Positions 8,113 to 17,491 are shown, counted from the first letter of the stretch. The stretch is 64,000 nt of DNA from Streptomyces angustmyceticus (GCF_019933235.1 NZ_CP082945.1:7291501-7355500); one strand, 5' to 3'. Notes: generated from the letters alone by a model not told the origin. Numbers and translations: made by a program.

Positions 8113-9138
8113 ATGGAAAGTTCTCAGAATCCGGCAGACCCGACCATCGGCCCTCACCACAAGGCCCACTACGACTTCCAGTTCCTGAGCGCCGGCTTCC
8201 AACTCGGGCTGTTCGAGGCCCTGGAGAAGGAGCCGGGCATCACCCGCGAAGACCTCTCCGTCCGCCTCGGCCTGGCCGTACAGCCGTGCCGCATCCTGCT
8301 GTTGGGCTGTACCGCCATGGGTGTGGTGCGCAAAGAGGGGGAGGGCTACCACAACACCCCGTTCCTTCCGCCGCTCTCCGCCCTCCCCGATCAGGAATCA
8401 GCCGCGTATCTGCATCGCATCTACCGTGCTGTCGACTGGTTCTGCGAGTCGCTCAAGGAGAACTCCAACGTCGGGCTGAAGAACGAGATTCCTGGAACGG
8501 CGTCGACGCTGTACGGACGGTTGGCGGAAAACCCCGAACTGGAATCCTCCTTCCATGTCCTGATGAGTTCCATAAGCCATCTCGTCGCCGAGGAGATCGC
8601 CGCCGAGATCGACCTGTCGGGCTATCGGCTCCTGCTCGATGTCGGTGGCGGCGCCGCCATGAACGCGGCGAATCTGGCCCGTACTTGGCCTGACCTGGAG
8701 GTGACGATCGGAGATCTGCCGTCGATCACCTCCCTGGCAAACGACAAGATCGCGGAACTGGGTCTGACCGGCCGGGTACGCGCCGTCAGCCTCGACGCCT
8801 TCCATGACGATTTCCCCGTCGGCCATGACTCCGTGCTCTTCGCCCACTTCCTCGAGATCTGGTCCCCCGACCGCATCCGCGCCCTGCTGGCCAAGGCATC
8901 CGACGCGCTGCCTCCCGGGGGTGGCGTCTTCGTGGTGACCCCCTATCAGGACGACAGGGGGACCGGACCGGAGCGCTCGGCCTACCTCTCCGCGTACTTC
9001 CACACCGTCGCTTCCGGCGAGGGCATGGTGTACACGCCCATGGAGTACGAGGAGTGGTTCGGCGAGGCGGGAATCGACCCCGTGAAGCGGGTGATGCTCG
9101 GGCCGGACACCGTGGTGATCTGCGGCCGAAAGCGCTAG
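8113..9138 (+). CDS. SAM-dependent O-methyltransferase (acetylserotonin OMT type)
   Basis: A 341-residue protein with an N-terminal winged-helix dimerisation domain (about 18-100, FQLGLFEALEKEPGITREDL) and a C-terminal class I SAM domain. Motif I is LLLDVGGGAAMNAANLA at about 174-190, the acidic residue after beta-2 is in TIGDLPSI, and the region before the catalytic site is FAHFLEIW. The start at 8113 has GGAG seven bases upstream and begins exactly at the conserved domain. Relatives methylate phenolic polyketides and other secondary metabolites, but no biosynthetic genes flank it, so the substrate is unknown. The canonical catalytic His appears as the H of FAHF. Confidence 0.88.
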   Translation: MESSQNPADPTIGPHHKAHYDFQFLSAGFQLGLFEALEKEPGITREDLSVRLGLAVQPCRILLLGCTAMGVVRKEGEGYHNTPFLPPLSALPDQESAAYLHRIYRAVDWFCESLKENSNVGLKNEIPGTASTLYGRLAENPELESSFHVLMSSISHLVAEEIAAEIDLSGYRLLLDVGGGAAMNAANLARTWPDLEVTIGDLPSITSLANDKIAELGLTGRVRAVSLDAFHDDFPVGHDSVLFAHFLEIWSPDRIRALLAKASDALPPGGGVFVVTPYQDDRGTGPERSAYLSAYFHTVASGEGMVYTPMEYEEWFGEAGIDPVKRVMLGPDTVVICGRKR

Positions 9139-9163
9139 GTCGCATCCGCGTCGTCCCGTCTGA

Positions 9164-9222
9164 CGGCGTCCGGCACGCGTTCCCCCACGCCTCAAGGGCG
9201 CGGGGGAGCGCACCGGACGCCG
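9164..9222. terminator. Long imperfect hairpin between convergent genes
   Basis: Outer arms CGGCGTCCGG and CCGGACGCCG pair perfectly. Inside them the arms ACGCGTTCCCCCACGCC and GGGCGCGGGGGAGCGC pair with a few mismatches around a TCAA loop. The element lies between the methyltransferase stop and the polyphosphate kinase stop, as expected of a bidirectional terminator. The inner C-run/G-run core resembles a hairpin type commonly scattered between Streptomyces genes. Confidence 0.75.
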
Positions 9223-9267
9223 CGAGCCCCGCCCTGCGGGCGAACGACGCGACTTTGAAGACAGGCC

Positions 9268-10089
9268 CTAGTCCGACAGCCCCGCCGCATGGTCGGGAAC
9301 GTAGGTCTGCAGGTCCCGGGGCGGCCGCTGGTAGCCGGTGGCCGGGGGCCGCGGGGGCAGGGTGAGCCGCGGCGGGGTGACATCGCGGTACGGCACGGTC
9401 GACAGCAGGTGGGCGATCATGTTCAGCCGGGCCCGGCGCTTGTCGTCGGACTCGACGACGAACCACGGTGACTCCACGATGTCCGTGTGGACGAACATCT
9501 CGTCCTTGGCCCGCGAGTACTCCTCCCAGCGGGTCAGCGACTCCAGGTCCATGGGCGAGAGCTTCCAGCGGCGGGTGGGGTCCTGCAGCCGGCGCCGGAA
9601 CCGCTGCTCCTGCATCTCGTCGCTCACCGAGAACCAGTACTTGCGCAGCAGGATGCCGTCCTCCACCAGCATCCGCTCGAAGACCGGGCACTGCCGCAGG
9701 AACCGCTGGTGCTCGGCCGGTGTGCAAAAGCCCATGACCCGCTCGACGCCGGCGCGGTTGTACCAGCTGCGGTCGAACAGCACGATCTCGCCGCCCGCGG
9801 GCAGGTGCTCGGCGTAGCGCTGGAAGTACCACTGGGTGCGTTCCCGCTCGGTGGGCCGCGGCAGCGCCGCGATCCGGGCCACCCGGGGGTTGAGGTACTG
9901 GGTGACCCGTTTGATCGTGCTGCCCTTGCCGGCCGCGTCCCGCCCCTCGAAGACCACCACGATGCGGGCGCCCTCGGTGCGCACCCACTCCTGGAGCTTG
10001 ACCAGCTCCGTCTGCAGCCGGTACAGCTCCCGCTCGTACCGCGCCCGCGGCAGCTTCCTGGGGCCGTTGCCGCCCTGTTTGTCCGCCAT
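9268..10089 (-). CDS. ppk2: Polyphosphate kinase 2
   Basis: A 273-residue one-domain PPK2. Walker A is FEGRDAAGKGSTIKR, Walker B is VLFDRSWYNRAGVERVMGF, and the lid carries the basic RFRRRLQDPTRRWKLSPMD. Length and motifs fit the class I enzymes that use polyphosphate to make ATP or GTP from nucleoside diphosphates, or the reverse. It is the last of a leftward group with pncB and a DUF1876 gene, 74 bases after pncB. The pairing with a nicotinate phosphoribosyltransferase suggests joint control of energy charge and NAD supply under stress. The start MADKQGGNGPRK is the first reasonable one. Confidence 0.95.
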   Translation of the reverse strand: MADKQGGNGPRKLPRARYERELYRLQTELVKLQEWVRTEGARIVVVFEGRDAAGKGSTIKRVTQYLNPRVARIAALPRPTERERTQWYFQRYAEHLPAGGEIVLFDRSWYNRAGVERVMGFCTPAEHQRFLRQCPVFERMLVEDGILLRKYWFSVSDEMQEQRFRRRLQDPTRRWKLSPMDLESLTRWEEYSRAKDEMFVHTDIVESPWFVVESDDKRRARLNMIAHLLSTVPYRDVTPPRLTLPPRPPATGYQRPPRDLQTYVPDHAAGLSD

Positions 10090-10163
10090 ACGACGACGGT
10101 ACGGAGAAAAGCCCGCGGGGGCTCGGGCGTGCGAGCCGAACGGGGCCGGGAGCGGCCCCCGGG

Positions 10164-11513
10164 TCAGGCCGGGCTCGCCGGGACGCCGCCCAGCGCCTCG
10201 CGCTCGATCCGCCGCCGGACGTGCTCGGTCAGGACGGCGAGCCGCTTGGAGACCTTCGCCCGTACCGCCTGCGGCGACCGGATGGCCCGCGCGGACGCGG
10301 GCAGCTCCGCGAGGTCGGCGGCGACCCGCCGCCGGGCGTCCTCGGTACGGCCGTGCGGCGCGCCGCGCCGGCCTCCGCGCATCAGCGTCTCCAGCAGCGG
10401 CGTGCTGCCCGGCGGGACCGGCTCGTCGGCCAGCCCGATCACGTCGTGGCACCCGGGCCGGCGGAAGACCTGCTTGCCGCCCGGCGCGGTCGCCTTCGCC
10501 GACGACAGCTTCATCAGGGGCCGGCCGTCGTACGCCACGAGCTTGTACGCCGAATCCAGCGAGGGGGCATCGGCGCTGACGCCGACACGGGTGCCCACGG
10601 CGAAGACGTCGATGGGCGCTCGGGCCTGCGCCAGATCGTGCACGGCGAACTCGTCCAGCCCGCCGCTGGCGACGATGCGGACCTGCGGAAGCCCCGCGTT
10701 GTCCAGGATCGCGCGGGCGCGGAAGGCCAGTGCCGCCAGGTCGCCGCTGTCCAGCCGGACGGCCGACCCGTCGCCGCGCCCCAGCGCGTTCAGCACCCGG
10801 GCCGCCGCCGCGACGCCGGACTCGGTGGCGTAGGTGTCCACCAGCAGGGTCACCGGCCCGGGATGGCACAGCGCGAACGCGGTGAACGCCGCCTCCTCGT
10901 CGCCGAACGCCTCGACGTACGAGTGCGCCATCGTGCCGACCGCCGGCAGGTCCTCGGCGTGGGCCGCCGCCACATTGCTGGTGCCCGCGAAACCGGTCAT
11001 GGCACCGAGCCGGGCCACCTGGCGGGCGGCCGCGGTCCCCGGGGCGCGGCGCAGCGAGAAGTCCACGACGGAGCGCCCCCGTGCGGCGAGCACGCACCGC
11101 ACGCACTTGGACGCGACGGTCGTCTGATGGGTGAGGTGGTTGAGCACGTACGACTCGACGAGCTGGGCCTGCGGCAGCGGAGCGGTGATCTCCAGCAGCG
11201 GCTCCCCGGCCAGCACCACCCGCCCCTCCGGCACGGCCCTGACCTCCCCGGTGAAGCGCATCCCCAGCAGCGGCGCCAGATCCCTGGCCGGGCGCCGCAG
11301 TGCCTCGGCGAACACCTCGACGTCGTCGCGGCCGACGGCGAAGCCGGCGAGGAAGTCGAGGACCGTCTCGGCCCCGGCGGCGACCAGGAAGCCCCGCTCC
11401 GGGGGCAGGGCCCGGACGAAGCAGCTGAACGTCGCCGGCCCGGTCATGCCCTCCTGGAGGTACGAGAGGGCCATGGTCACTTCGTACAGGTCGGTGAGCG
11501 TCGCATCCGACAT
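10164..11513 (-). CDS. pncB: Nicotinate phosphoribosyltransferase
   Basis: A 449-residue enzyme of the NAD salvage pathway that joins nicotinate and PRPP with ATP use. It opens with TDLYEVTMALSYLQEGM, the typical N-terminus, followed by FSLRRAPGTAAARQVARLGA around the substrate site, a TSNVAAA segment, VDTYATESGV and the RLDSGDLAALAFRAR phosphate-binding stretch. GGAAGGAG stands six bases before the ATG. The DUF1876 gene is 61 bases upstream on the same strand, and ppk2 follows. Confidence 0.95.
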   Translation of the reverse strand: MSDATLTDLYEVTMALSYLQEGMTGPATFSCFVRALPPERGFLVAAGAETVLDFLAGFAVGRDDVEVFAEALRRPARDLAPLLGMRFTGEVRAVPEGRVVLAGEPLLEITAPLPQAQLVESYVLNHLTHQTTVASKCVRCVLAARGRSVVDFSLRRAPGTAAARQVARLGAMTGFAGTSNVAAAHAEDLPAVGTMAHSYVEAFGDEEAAFTAFALCHPGPVTLLVDTYATESGVAAAARVLNALGRGDGSAVRLDSGDLAALAFRARAILDNAGLPQVRIVASGGLDEFAVHDLAQARAPIDVFAVGTRVGVSADAPSLDSAYKLVAYDGRPLMKLSSAKATAPGGKQVFRRPGCHDVIGLADEPVPPGSTPLLETLMRGGRRGAPHGRTEDARRRVAADLAELPASARAIRSPQAVRAKVSKRLAVLTEHVRRRIEREALGGVPASPA

Positions 11514-11574
11514 GGCCGACTCCTTCCACCCAGCGCCGTACCGCCGGCCGGCCGGGGCGGCGCCGGCACCGGAC

Positions 11575-11874
11575 TCACGCCATCGCGTCGGCCCAGCCGT
11601 AGGCGGCGCGGTGCTCGCGCCGGGGCGGCCCGGCGCCCACGCCTTCGAGGTCGAGGTCCGCCACCCGCTGCAACTGCCCGGCGAGGTCCTTCATCGCGCG
11701 CCCGGCCGCGATCTCGTCGCCGATCTCCGGCACGTCCGGGTCCTCGGGGCTGCAGCGGGCCGTGCCGTGCCCGGTCAGCGTGGTGGTCCCGGTCCGGAGC
11801 ACCACGCGCGCCTTGGTCGTGCCGTCCTCCTCGAAGAGGTAGAGACGGACGGGCCATTCGACTGTCGTTGCCAT
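11575..11874 (-). CDS. DUF1876 domain protein
   Basis: A 99-residue protein recognisable as DUF1876 by its opening (EWPVRLYLFEEDGTTKARVVL), the GHGTARCSPEDPDVPEIGDE centre and the AGRAMKDLAGQLQRVA helix. The family is small, nearly confined to actinobacteria, has a double-stranded-RNA-binding-like fold, and often lies among universal stress protein genes. No biochemical role is established. It heads the DUF1876-pncB-ppk2 group. Its promoter should lie in the 174 bases up to the stress protein stop at 12049. Confidence 0.9.
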   Translation of the reverse strand: MATTVEWPVRLYLFEEDGTTKARVVLRTGTTTLTGHGTARCSPEDPDVPEIGDEIAAGRAMKDLAGQLQRVADLDLEGVGAGPPRREHRAAYGWADAMA

Positions 11875-12048
11875 GGCTCACCTCTGCCTTCCACCGGGGG
11901 CCGCCGCCTCGGGGCCCCGGACCGGGCCGTCGTGCCCTCGGCAGCCGGCCCCGCCGGTACGAACTCTCACCGTCATCATCCGCCTTCCGCCGCGGGGCGT
12001 CCTGGCACCGGCCACCGGCCGTCTCAGAGCGTGGACGCCGTCGCGCGC

Positions 12049-12918
12049 TCACTCGTGCGGCACCACGGCCACCGGACACGGAGCGTGGTGGACGGCCGCC
12101 TGGACGACATGGCCGATCCGGTGACCGGGCAGCCGGTGCCGGTGGCGCCGGCCGACGATCAGCAGCCCGGCGTCCGCGGCGCTGTGCAGCAGGGCCGGCG
12201 CCGGACTCTCCATCACCACGCGTGCGTCCACCGTCAGGTCCGGATACTTCTCCTGCCACGGCCGCAGGGCCGCGGACAGCTCCTGCCGCGCGTCCTGCGC
12301 CGCCTCCTCGGCGGCGATCGGCTCCACCCCGCCGCCCCGGTTGTAGGCGTACGAGGGCAGGTGCCTGCCGTGCACGACGCGCAGCGGGGCACCACGCCGT
12401 GCGGCGCTGTCGAAGGCGAAGGCGAGCAGCGCCTCGCACGGCTCGTGCAGGCTCAGCCCCGCCATCACCTCCCCGCCCGGCTCGTCCGCCTTGGTGCCCC
12501 GCCGGGCGCGCACCAGAACCGTGGGGCAGCCGGTGTGCACCATCAGCTTCAGGCCGAGCTCGCCGAGGGCGAAGCGGGACACCGGGCCCAGGTCCCGCGA
12601 GCCCAGGACCAGCAGATCCGACTCGGCCGCGGCCTCCTGCAGGGCCTCCTGGGGGTCCTTCGCGACCAGCTCCGGATCCACCGGTAGGTCCGGGAAGCGG
12701 GTGCGGACCGCGGTGACGGCCTCGTCCATCATCCGGTACGGCCAGTAGTTCTGGTCGTCCTCCGGCACGGGACCGGGCGCCGGCTCGGGCGCGAGCAGCA
12801 CCCAGGCGTGCACCAGCCGCAGGCGCGCACGCCGCAGCCGGGCTTCCTGCGCCGCCCACACGATCGCGGACAGGGATTCGGGCGTACCGTCCACACCGGC
12901 GGTGATGACATCCTTCAT
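12049..12918 (-). CDS. Universal stress protein, tandem UspA domains
   Basis: A 289-residue protein with two UspA folds (about 1-145 and 150-289). The first ends in LLVLGSRDLGPVSRFALGELGLKLM and the second in LLIVGRRHRHRLPGHRIGHVV; both carry altered versions of the G-2x-G-9x-G-S/T loop. The ATG at 12918 (MKDVITAGVDG) is preceded by GGGAGCGAGG and matches the usual USP N-terminus. A longer in-frame reading starting at 13002 adds 28 unrelated residues. With ppk2, pncB and DUF1876 it forms a stress-type block. Confidence 0.92.
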   Translation of the reverse strand: MKDVITAGVDGTPESLSAIVWAAQEARLRRARLRLVHAWVLLAPEPAPGPVPEDDQNYWPYRMMDEAVTAVRTRFPDLPVDPELVAKDPQEALQEAAAESDLLVLGSRDLGPVSRFALGELGLKLMVHTGCPTVLVRARRGTKADEPGGEVMAGLSLHEPCEALLAFAFDSAARRGAPLRVVHGRHLPSYAYNRGGGVEPIAAEEAAQDARQELSAALRPWQEKYPDLTVDARVVMESPAPALLHSAADAGLLIVGRRHRHRLPGHRIGHVVQAAVHHAPCPVAVVPHE

Positions 12919-13023
12919 GGCCTCGCTCCCTTCCCGGGCGCCCGGCGCTTGCGCGCCCATATCTCCAGGGTGCTCGACCTCGCGCGCTCCGGCATCAGCC
13001 ACTCGGCCCGGTTCCGCAGCGGA

Positions 13024-14238
13024 TCAGTTCGGGCCGTGCCCGGTGCCGTCCCGTCCGGTGCCGTCGCGCCCGGCGGCACCGGCCGCGGGCCGCGTCCCGG
13101 GACCGTCGGCCGGCGCGCCGCCCATCATCCCGAGCATGGCCCGGCCACCGGTGCGCACGAAGCGGTGGACCAGTGCGGCGGCGAGGGCGAGGAAGGCGAT
13201 GTTGAGCCAGGTGGTGTAGTTCCAGGAGACCCCGGCCATGGGGATCGTCGCGTCGGCCTGCCGCGGGATCAGCCCCAGCCCGCCGAAGACGCATTCGACG
13301 GCGTAGCCCGCGACGACCACGGCCGCGTAGAACGTGACCAGCAGGAACAGGGCCATCCTGGTCCCGTAGTACTTCCGGTAGATGTGCAGGATCGGCAGGA
13401 TTAGCAGGTCGGCGAAGAGGAAGGCGACCACCCCGCCGAAGCTGATCCCGCCCTTCCACAGCACCACCGCCAGCGGCACGTTGCCGATGGAGCAGACGAA
13501 CGAGGCGATCGCCACCAGCGGTCCGATCAGCGGCCCCCACAGCTTCGCGGCCAGCGGATGCCCGTCGAAGAAGAAGGCCCGCCAGAAGCTGTCGGGGACC
13601 CAGGCCGCGATGGCCCCGGCGATCAGCAGGCCGATCACCAGGTCCCTGAGGATCGCGGCCCACTCCATGACGAAGACGTGCGAGGTCGCGGTCCAGCCCT
13701 CGGCGGAGAACAGCCGCCGCGCGAAGGACCCCTCGCGGCGGACGGACATGTCCATCGCGGCATGCCCCTCCATGGAGCCGGCCAGCCCCCGTTCGGCCTG
13801 CGCGCGGGCCGGCCGCAGCAGCCGGCCGGTCAGGAAGAGGCGGAACAGCACGGCCAGCACGACGATCATCACCGGGCCGCCGGTGAACTCGGCCAGGGTG
13901 AACTGCCATCCCATCAACAGGGCCAGGATGACGCCGAGTTCGACCACCAGGTTGGTCGAGGCGATCTCGAACGCCATGGCGGCCGTGAAGTGCGCGCCCT
14001 TGCGGAACAGGGACCGGGCCAGGGCGACCGCCGCGTACGAGCAGGAGGACGAGGCGGCACCCAGCGCGGCGGCCAGCGTCAGGGTGCGGGGACGGTCGTC
14101 GCCGAGCAGGCCGACCACGGTGGAGGTGCGCACCACGGCCTGGACGACCGCGGACAGCGCGAAGCCGAGGATCAGCGCCCAGGTGATCTCCCAGGTCATG
14201 GATCCGGCGATGGACAGTGCGTGCAGGACCGGGTGCAT
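13024..14238 (-). CDS. YraQ/DUF318-family membrane permease
   Basis: A 404-residue integral membrane protein with about eight helices in two related halves. The conserved signature GAASSSCSYAAVALARSLF in the first half is mirrored by FVCSIGNVPLAVVLWKGG in the second, as in the UPF0718/ArsP permeases. ArsP relatives export methylated arsenicals, but most actinobacterial members have no tested substrate. No arsenic genes are nearby. The C-terminus is a Gly/Pro/Arg-rich tail. The gene stands alone between the stress protein and the sugar importer. Confidence 0.85.
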   Translation of the reverse strand: MHPVLHALSIAGSMTWEITWALILGFALSAVVQAVVRTSTVVGLLGDDRPRTLTLAAALGAASSSCSYAAVALARSLFRKGAHFTAAMAFEIASTNLVVELGVILALLMGWQFTLAEFTGGPVMIVVLAVLFRLFLTGRLLRPARAQAERGLAGSMEGHAAMDMSVRREGSFARRLFSAEGWTATSHVFVMEWAAILRDLVIGLLIAGAIAAWVPDSFWRAFFFDGHPLAAKLWGPLIGPLVAIASFVCSIGNVPLAVVLWKGGISFGGVVAFLFADLLILPILHIYRKYYGTRMALFLLVTFYAAVVVAGYAVECVFGGLGLIPRQADATIPMAGVSWNYTTWLNIAFLALAAALVHRFVRTGGRAMLGMMGGAPADGPGTRPAAGAAGRDGTGRDGTGHGPN

Positions 14239-14291
14239 CGGCTGAGGTGTTCCGTGGCGTACCGCGGCTCAAACGCCCGCCCGGCGGGGTG

Positions 14292-15572
14292 TCAGACCCG
14301 CCCGTGCGCCTTCTGCGCCCGCCGCGACAGCGAGTCGATGACCACGGCGATCAGCAGCACCCCGCCGGTGATCATGAACTGCACGGCCGTCCGGATGCCC
14401 ATGAGGGCCACCCCGGAGGCGATCGACTGGATGACCAGGACACCGAGCAGCGCCGACCAGGTCCGGCCCCGTCCGCCGAACAGGCTGGTGCCGCCGATGA
14501 CCGCGGCGGCGATGGCGTCCATCAGCAGCAGGCCGGCGCCGGACGTCTGACTGGCCGAGGTGACGCGCGAGGCCAGGAACAGGCCGCCGATCGCCGCCAT
14601 CGTCCCGGACACCATGAAGACCGAGATGCGGACCAGGTCCACGTTCAGGCCGGTGCGGCGGGCGGCCTCGACGCTGCCGCCGAGCGCGAAGATCATGCGT
14701 CCGTAGCGGGTGCGGCGCAGCACGCAGTCGAGGCCGACGAGCACCACGAGGAAGAGCAACAGGGCCAGCGGGAGCCCCAGGAACTGGTTGAGGACCACGG
14801 CCGCGGCCAGGGAGATCACCGCCAGCACCCCGGTGCGCAGGAGGATCTCGCTCAGCGGCCGGGCGGGCACACCGGCGGCCCTGCGCCGCCGCACATCGCG
14901 GTACGAGACCAGGAAGTAGCCGGCGGTGCCGAGCGCCGCCAGGCCGTAGGCGGCGGCCACGTTGTTGAAGTAGTAGCCGGTCAGCATCGCGAGCAGGCCC
15001 TTGTCGTCGATGTTGATCGTGCCGTTGGCGCCCAGGATGTAGAGCATCAGCCCGTTCCAGCCCAGCAGGCCCGCCAGGGTGACCACGAACGCCGGTACCC
15101 CGACCTTGGCGAAGAAGAACCCCTGCACCGCCCCGATCGCCGTGCCGCCGAGCACCGCGACCAGCAGCGCGAGCCCCTCCGGTACGCCGTGGTTCACGGT
15201 CAGTACCGCGAAGGCGGCCGCCGCGAGGCCGCTCACCGAGCCCACCGACAGGTCGATCTCGCCCAGCAGCAGGACGAAGACGACACCGACCGCGATCATG
15301 CCGGTGCCGACAATGTCCACGGTCAGGTTGGACAGGTTGCGCGGCGAGAGGAAGTTCTCGTTGAGGCTCTCGAAGATGATCCACACCACGATCAGGCCGA
15401 GGGCCACCGGTACCGAGCCGAGCTCGCCGCTGTGGAACCTCCTCCGGAGCAGGTCGAGCGGGTTCTGCGCCCCGAAGGCGGGCGCGCGCCGTCCGGCGGC
15501 GGCCGCCGTCCCGTCCGCGGCGCCCCGCCCCGCGGGCGGTTTCTGCTTCCTGAGCGCCCAGGTCCGGCTCAC
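14292..15572 (-). CDS. Sugar ABC transporter permease (xylose/ribose type)
   Basis: A 426-residue BPD_transp_2 permease with about ten to twelve helices. The conserved LLGEIDLSVGSVSGLAAA is present in the first half and the GGTSLFGGRGRTWSALLG loop in the second. The GTG start overlaps the stop of the ATPase (GTGA), so it is coupled. The N-terminal cytoplasmic stretch of about 45 residues is rich in Ala/Arg/Gly. Length and companions fit XylH-like carbohydrate importers of Streptomyces. Confidence 0.92.
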   Translation of the reverse strand: MSRTWALRKQKPPAGRGAADGTAAAAGRRAPAFGAQNPLDLLRRRFHSGELGSVPVALGLIVVWIIFESLNENFLSPRNLSNLTVDIVGTGMIAVGVVFVLLLGEIDLSVGSVSGLAAAAFAVLTVNHGVPEGLALLVAVLGGTAIGAVQGFFFAKVGVPAFVVTLAGLLGWNGLMLYILGANGTINIDDKGLLAMLTGYYFNNVAAAYGLAALGTAGYFLVSYRDVRRRRAAGVPARPLSEILLRTGVLAVISLAAAVVLNQFLGLPLALLLFLVVLVGLDCVLRRTRYGRMIFALGGSVEAARRTGLNVDLVRISVFMVSGTMAAIGGLFLASRVTSASQTSGAGLLLMDAIAAAVIGGTSLFGGRGRTWSALLGVLVIQSIASGVALMGIRTAVQFMITGGVLLIAVVIDSLSRRAQKAHGRV

Positions 15573-16378
15573 GGCTGCACCTCCCACCCCGGCGTCCTGC
15601 GGCGGGTCACGGCGTTGTCCGTGGCCCCGGTGATCGAGGAGATGATCTGTTCGTGGGAGGTGGTCGTCACATCGAAGAAGCCGTTGTTCCGGCCCAGGCG
15701 CAGCACGGCGACCCAGTCCGCGACCGCCTTGATGTCCCCCATGTTGTGGCTGATGAGGAGCACCCCGAGCCCGCGTTCGCGGAGCTGGTCGACGAGGTCG
15801 AGGACCTGGGCGGTCTGCTCGATGCCCAGGGCCGCGGTGGGCTCGTCCAGGAGCACCAGCCGCGGTTCGCCGAGGAGCGAGCGGGAGATCGCGACGGTCT
15901 GGCGCTGGCCGCCGGAGAGCGAGGCGACCGGCAGGCGTACGTCGGGCATCCGGATGGCCAGCATGTCGAGCAGGTCCAGGGTGAGGCGTTCCATCTCCAC
16001 CTCGTCCAGCACCCCGGCCCGGTGGATCTCGCGCCCGAGGAAGAGGTTGCCGACCACGTCGAGGTTGTCGCACAGCGCGAGGTCCTGGTAGACGGTGGCG
16101 ATGCCCAGGTCCTGGGCGTCGTGGGGGCGGGTGATCTGGACGGGCCGGCCGTCCCACTCGATCATGCCCTCGTCGGCCGGGTCGACGCCCGCGACCACCC
16201 TGATCAGGGTGGACTTGCCGGCGCCGTTGTCGCCCACGAGCGCGACGACCTGACCGGCGCGCACCTCCAGTTCGACATCGGCCAGGGCCTGGACGGCGCC
16301 GTACCGCTTGGAGATGCCGCGCAGCGCCAGCAGGGGCGGCGCGGGTGCCGGTCGGCGGAGGGCTGAGCCGGGGTCCAT
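15569..16378 (-). CDS. Sugar ABC transporter ATP-binding protein
   Basis: A 269-residue protein with one ABC domain. Walker A is GDNGAGKS, the signature is LSGGQRQTVAISRSL, and Walker B runs into LVLLDEPTAALG. The D-loop Asp that usually follows AAL is Gly here, as in other XylG-like short forms. The single domain, rather than the double domain of RbsA, fits the Streptomyces xylose-type systems. The ATG at 16378 begins the conserved region; a longer open frame upstream is shadow. It follows the substrate-binding protein by 11 bases. Confidence 0.92.
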   Translation of the reverse strand: MDPGSALRRPAPAPPLLALRGISKRYGAVQALADVELEVRAGQVVALVGDNGAGKSTLIRVVAGVDPADEGMIEWDGRPVQITRPHDAQDLGIATVYQDLALCDNLDVVGNLFLGREIHRAGVLDEVEMERLTLDLLDMLAIRMPDVRLPVASLSGGQRQTVAISRSLLGEPRLVLLDEPTAALGIEQTAQVLDLVDQLRERGLGVLLISHNMGDIKAVADWVAVLRLGRNNGFFDVTTTSHEQIISSITGATDNAVTRRRTPGWEVQP

Positions 16379-16389
16379 GGGTACCTGCC

Positions 16390-17490
16390 TCACCTGGTGA
16401 GGCCCGCCCGCCGGCAGGCGGCCTCGAACTTGGGGGTGCAGATCTGCTCGATCGTGTACATGCCGTCCTTGACCACGGTCCCCTTGATGCGCTGCACCGT
16501 GACGGAGACCGGGGTGAGCAGAACCGCCGGGATGCCCCGGGTGGTGGGGCTGTTGACCGTGTGCGTCGTGATGCCGTCGAGCTTCTTGCCGCGGCCCAGT
16601 GCGACGGCCATGGCGGCGGCGGTGCCGGCCTCGGGCCCGAAGGGCTTGTAGACGGTCATGTACTGATCGCCCGCGACGATGCGCTGGATGGCGGCGAGTT
16701 CGGCGTCCTGGCCGGTGACGGGCGGCAGCGGAGCGATCTTCGCGGCCTCCAGGGCGGAGATGATGCCGGCCGCCAGCCCGTCGTTGGCGGAGTAGACGCC
16801 GTCGATGTGCCCGGCGCCGAGGGCCGAGATGGCCGCGGTCATGTTGCTGTTGGCGTTCTCCGGCCGCCACCCCGCGGTCTCGTACGCCTTCCCGATCTTC
16901 ACCTTGCCCTGGAGCACCGCGAGCGCGCCCTGCCGGAACCAGGCGGAGTTGGGGTCCGTCGAGTCGCCGTTCATCATGACGATCTGCGCGCCGCGCGCCT
17001 TGTCGCCGAGCGCCTTGAGCAGCGCCTCGCCCTGCAGCTCGCCGACCCTCCTGCCGTTGAAGGAGACATACGCCGACACCGGCCCCTCCACGAGGCGGTC
17101 GTAGGCGACGACCGGGATCCCCGCCGCCCGCGCGCTCTCGACCGGCGAGCGCAGCGACTTGGAGTCGACGGCGTCCAGGATCAGCACCCGGACCCGCTTG
17201 GTGATCATCGCGTCCATCTGCTGCTGCTGGGTGGCCACGTCGTGCTCCGCGCTGACCACCTCCACCGTGCACTCGGGGCACAGCTGATGGATCTTCTTCT
17301 CGATCAGCGGCTTGTCGAAGTGGTAGAGGCGCGAGGTGTTGTCCGGCAGCAGCACACCGATCCTCAGCGCCCCGCCGGAGGCGGGCCCTTCCGGCTCGTG
17401 CACCCCGCCGGCCTTCCCGCAGGCCGCCGGCCCGGCCACCAGGCACAGCCCGGCCAGGAGGGCGGCAGCTCCCCGCAGACGACCACGCAC
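16390..17490 (-). CDS. Sugar-binding lipoprotein of the ABC importer (XylF-like)
   Basis: About 366 residues, with a lipoprotein signal ending AGPAAC. The mature protein is a periplasmic-binding-protein fold of the ribose/xylose class (RIGVLLPDNTSRLYHFDKP, HDVATQQQQMDAMITKRV, VDSKSLRSPVESARAAGIPV, the YDRL hinge segment). I chose the GTG at 17490 because GGAGG lies nine bases upstream; a GTG at 17508 in the same frame would overlap the phosphatase gene by 17 bases. The chosen start is two bases from the phosphatase stop, so all four genes look like one operon. Xylose is the likeliest ligand by similarity. Confidence 0.88.
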   Translation of the reverse strand: MRGRLRGAAALLAGLCLVAGPAACGKAGGVHEPEGPASGGALRIGVLLPDNTSRLYHFDKPLIEKKIHQLCPECTVEVVSAEHDVATQQQQMDAMITKRVRVLILDAVDSKSLRSPVESARAAGIPVVAYDRLVEGPVSAYVSFNGRRVGELQGEALLKALGDKARGAQIVMMNGDSTDPNSAWFRQGALAVLQGKVKIGKAYETAGWRPENANSNMTAAISALGAGHIDGVYSANDGLAAGIISALEAAKIAPLPPVTGQDAELAAIQRIVAGDQYMTVYKPFGPEAGTAAAMAVALGRGKKLDGITTHTVNSPTTRGIPAVLLTPVSVTVQRIKGTVVKDGMYTIEQICTPKFEAACRRAGLTR

Positions 17491-17491
17491 C

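Noticed and set aside
12919..13002. Longer N-terminus for the second universal stress protein (start at 13002)
   Set aside because: The added residues have no family similarity, and a good ribosome site precedes the ATG at 12918.
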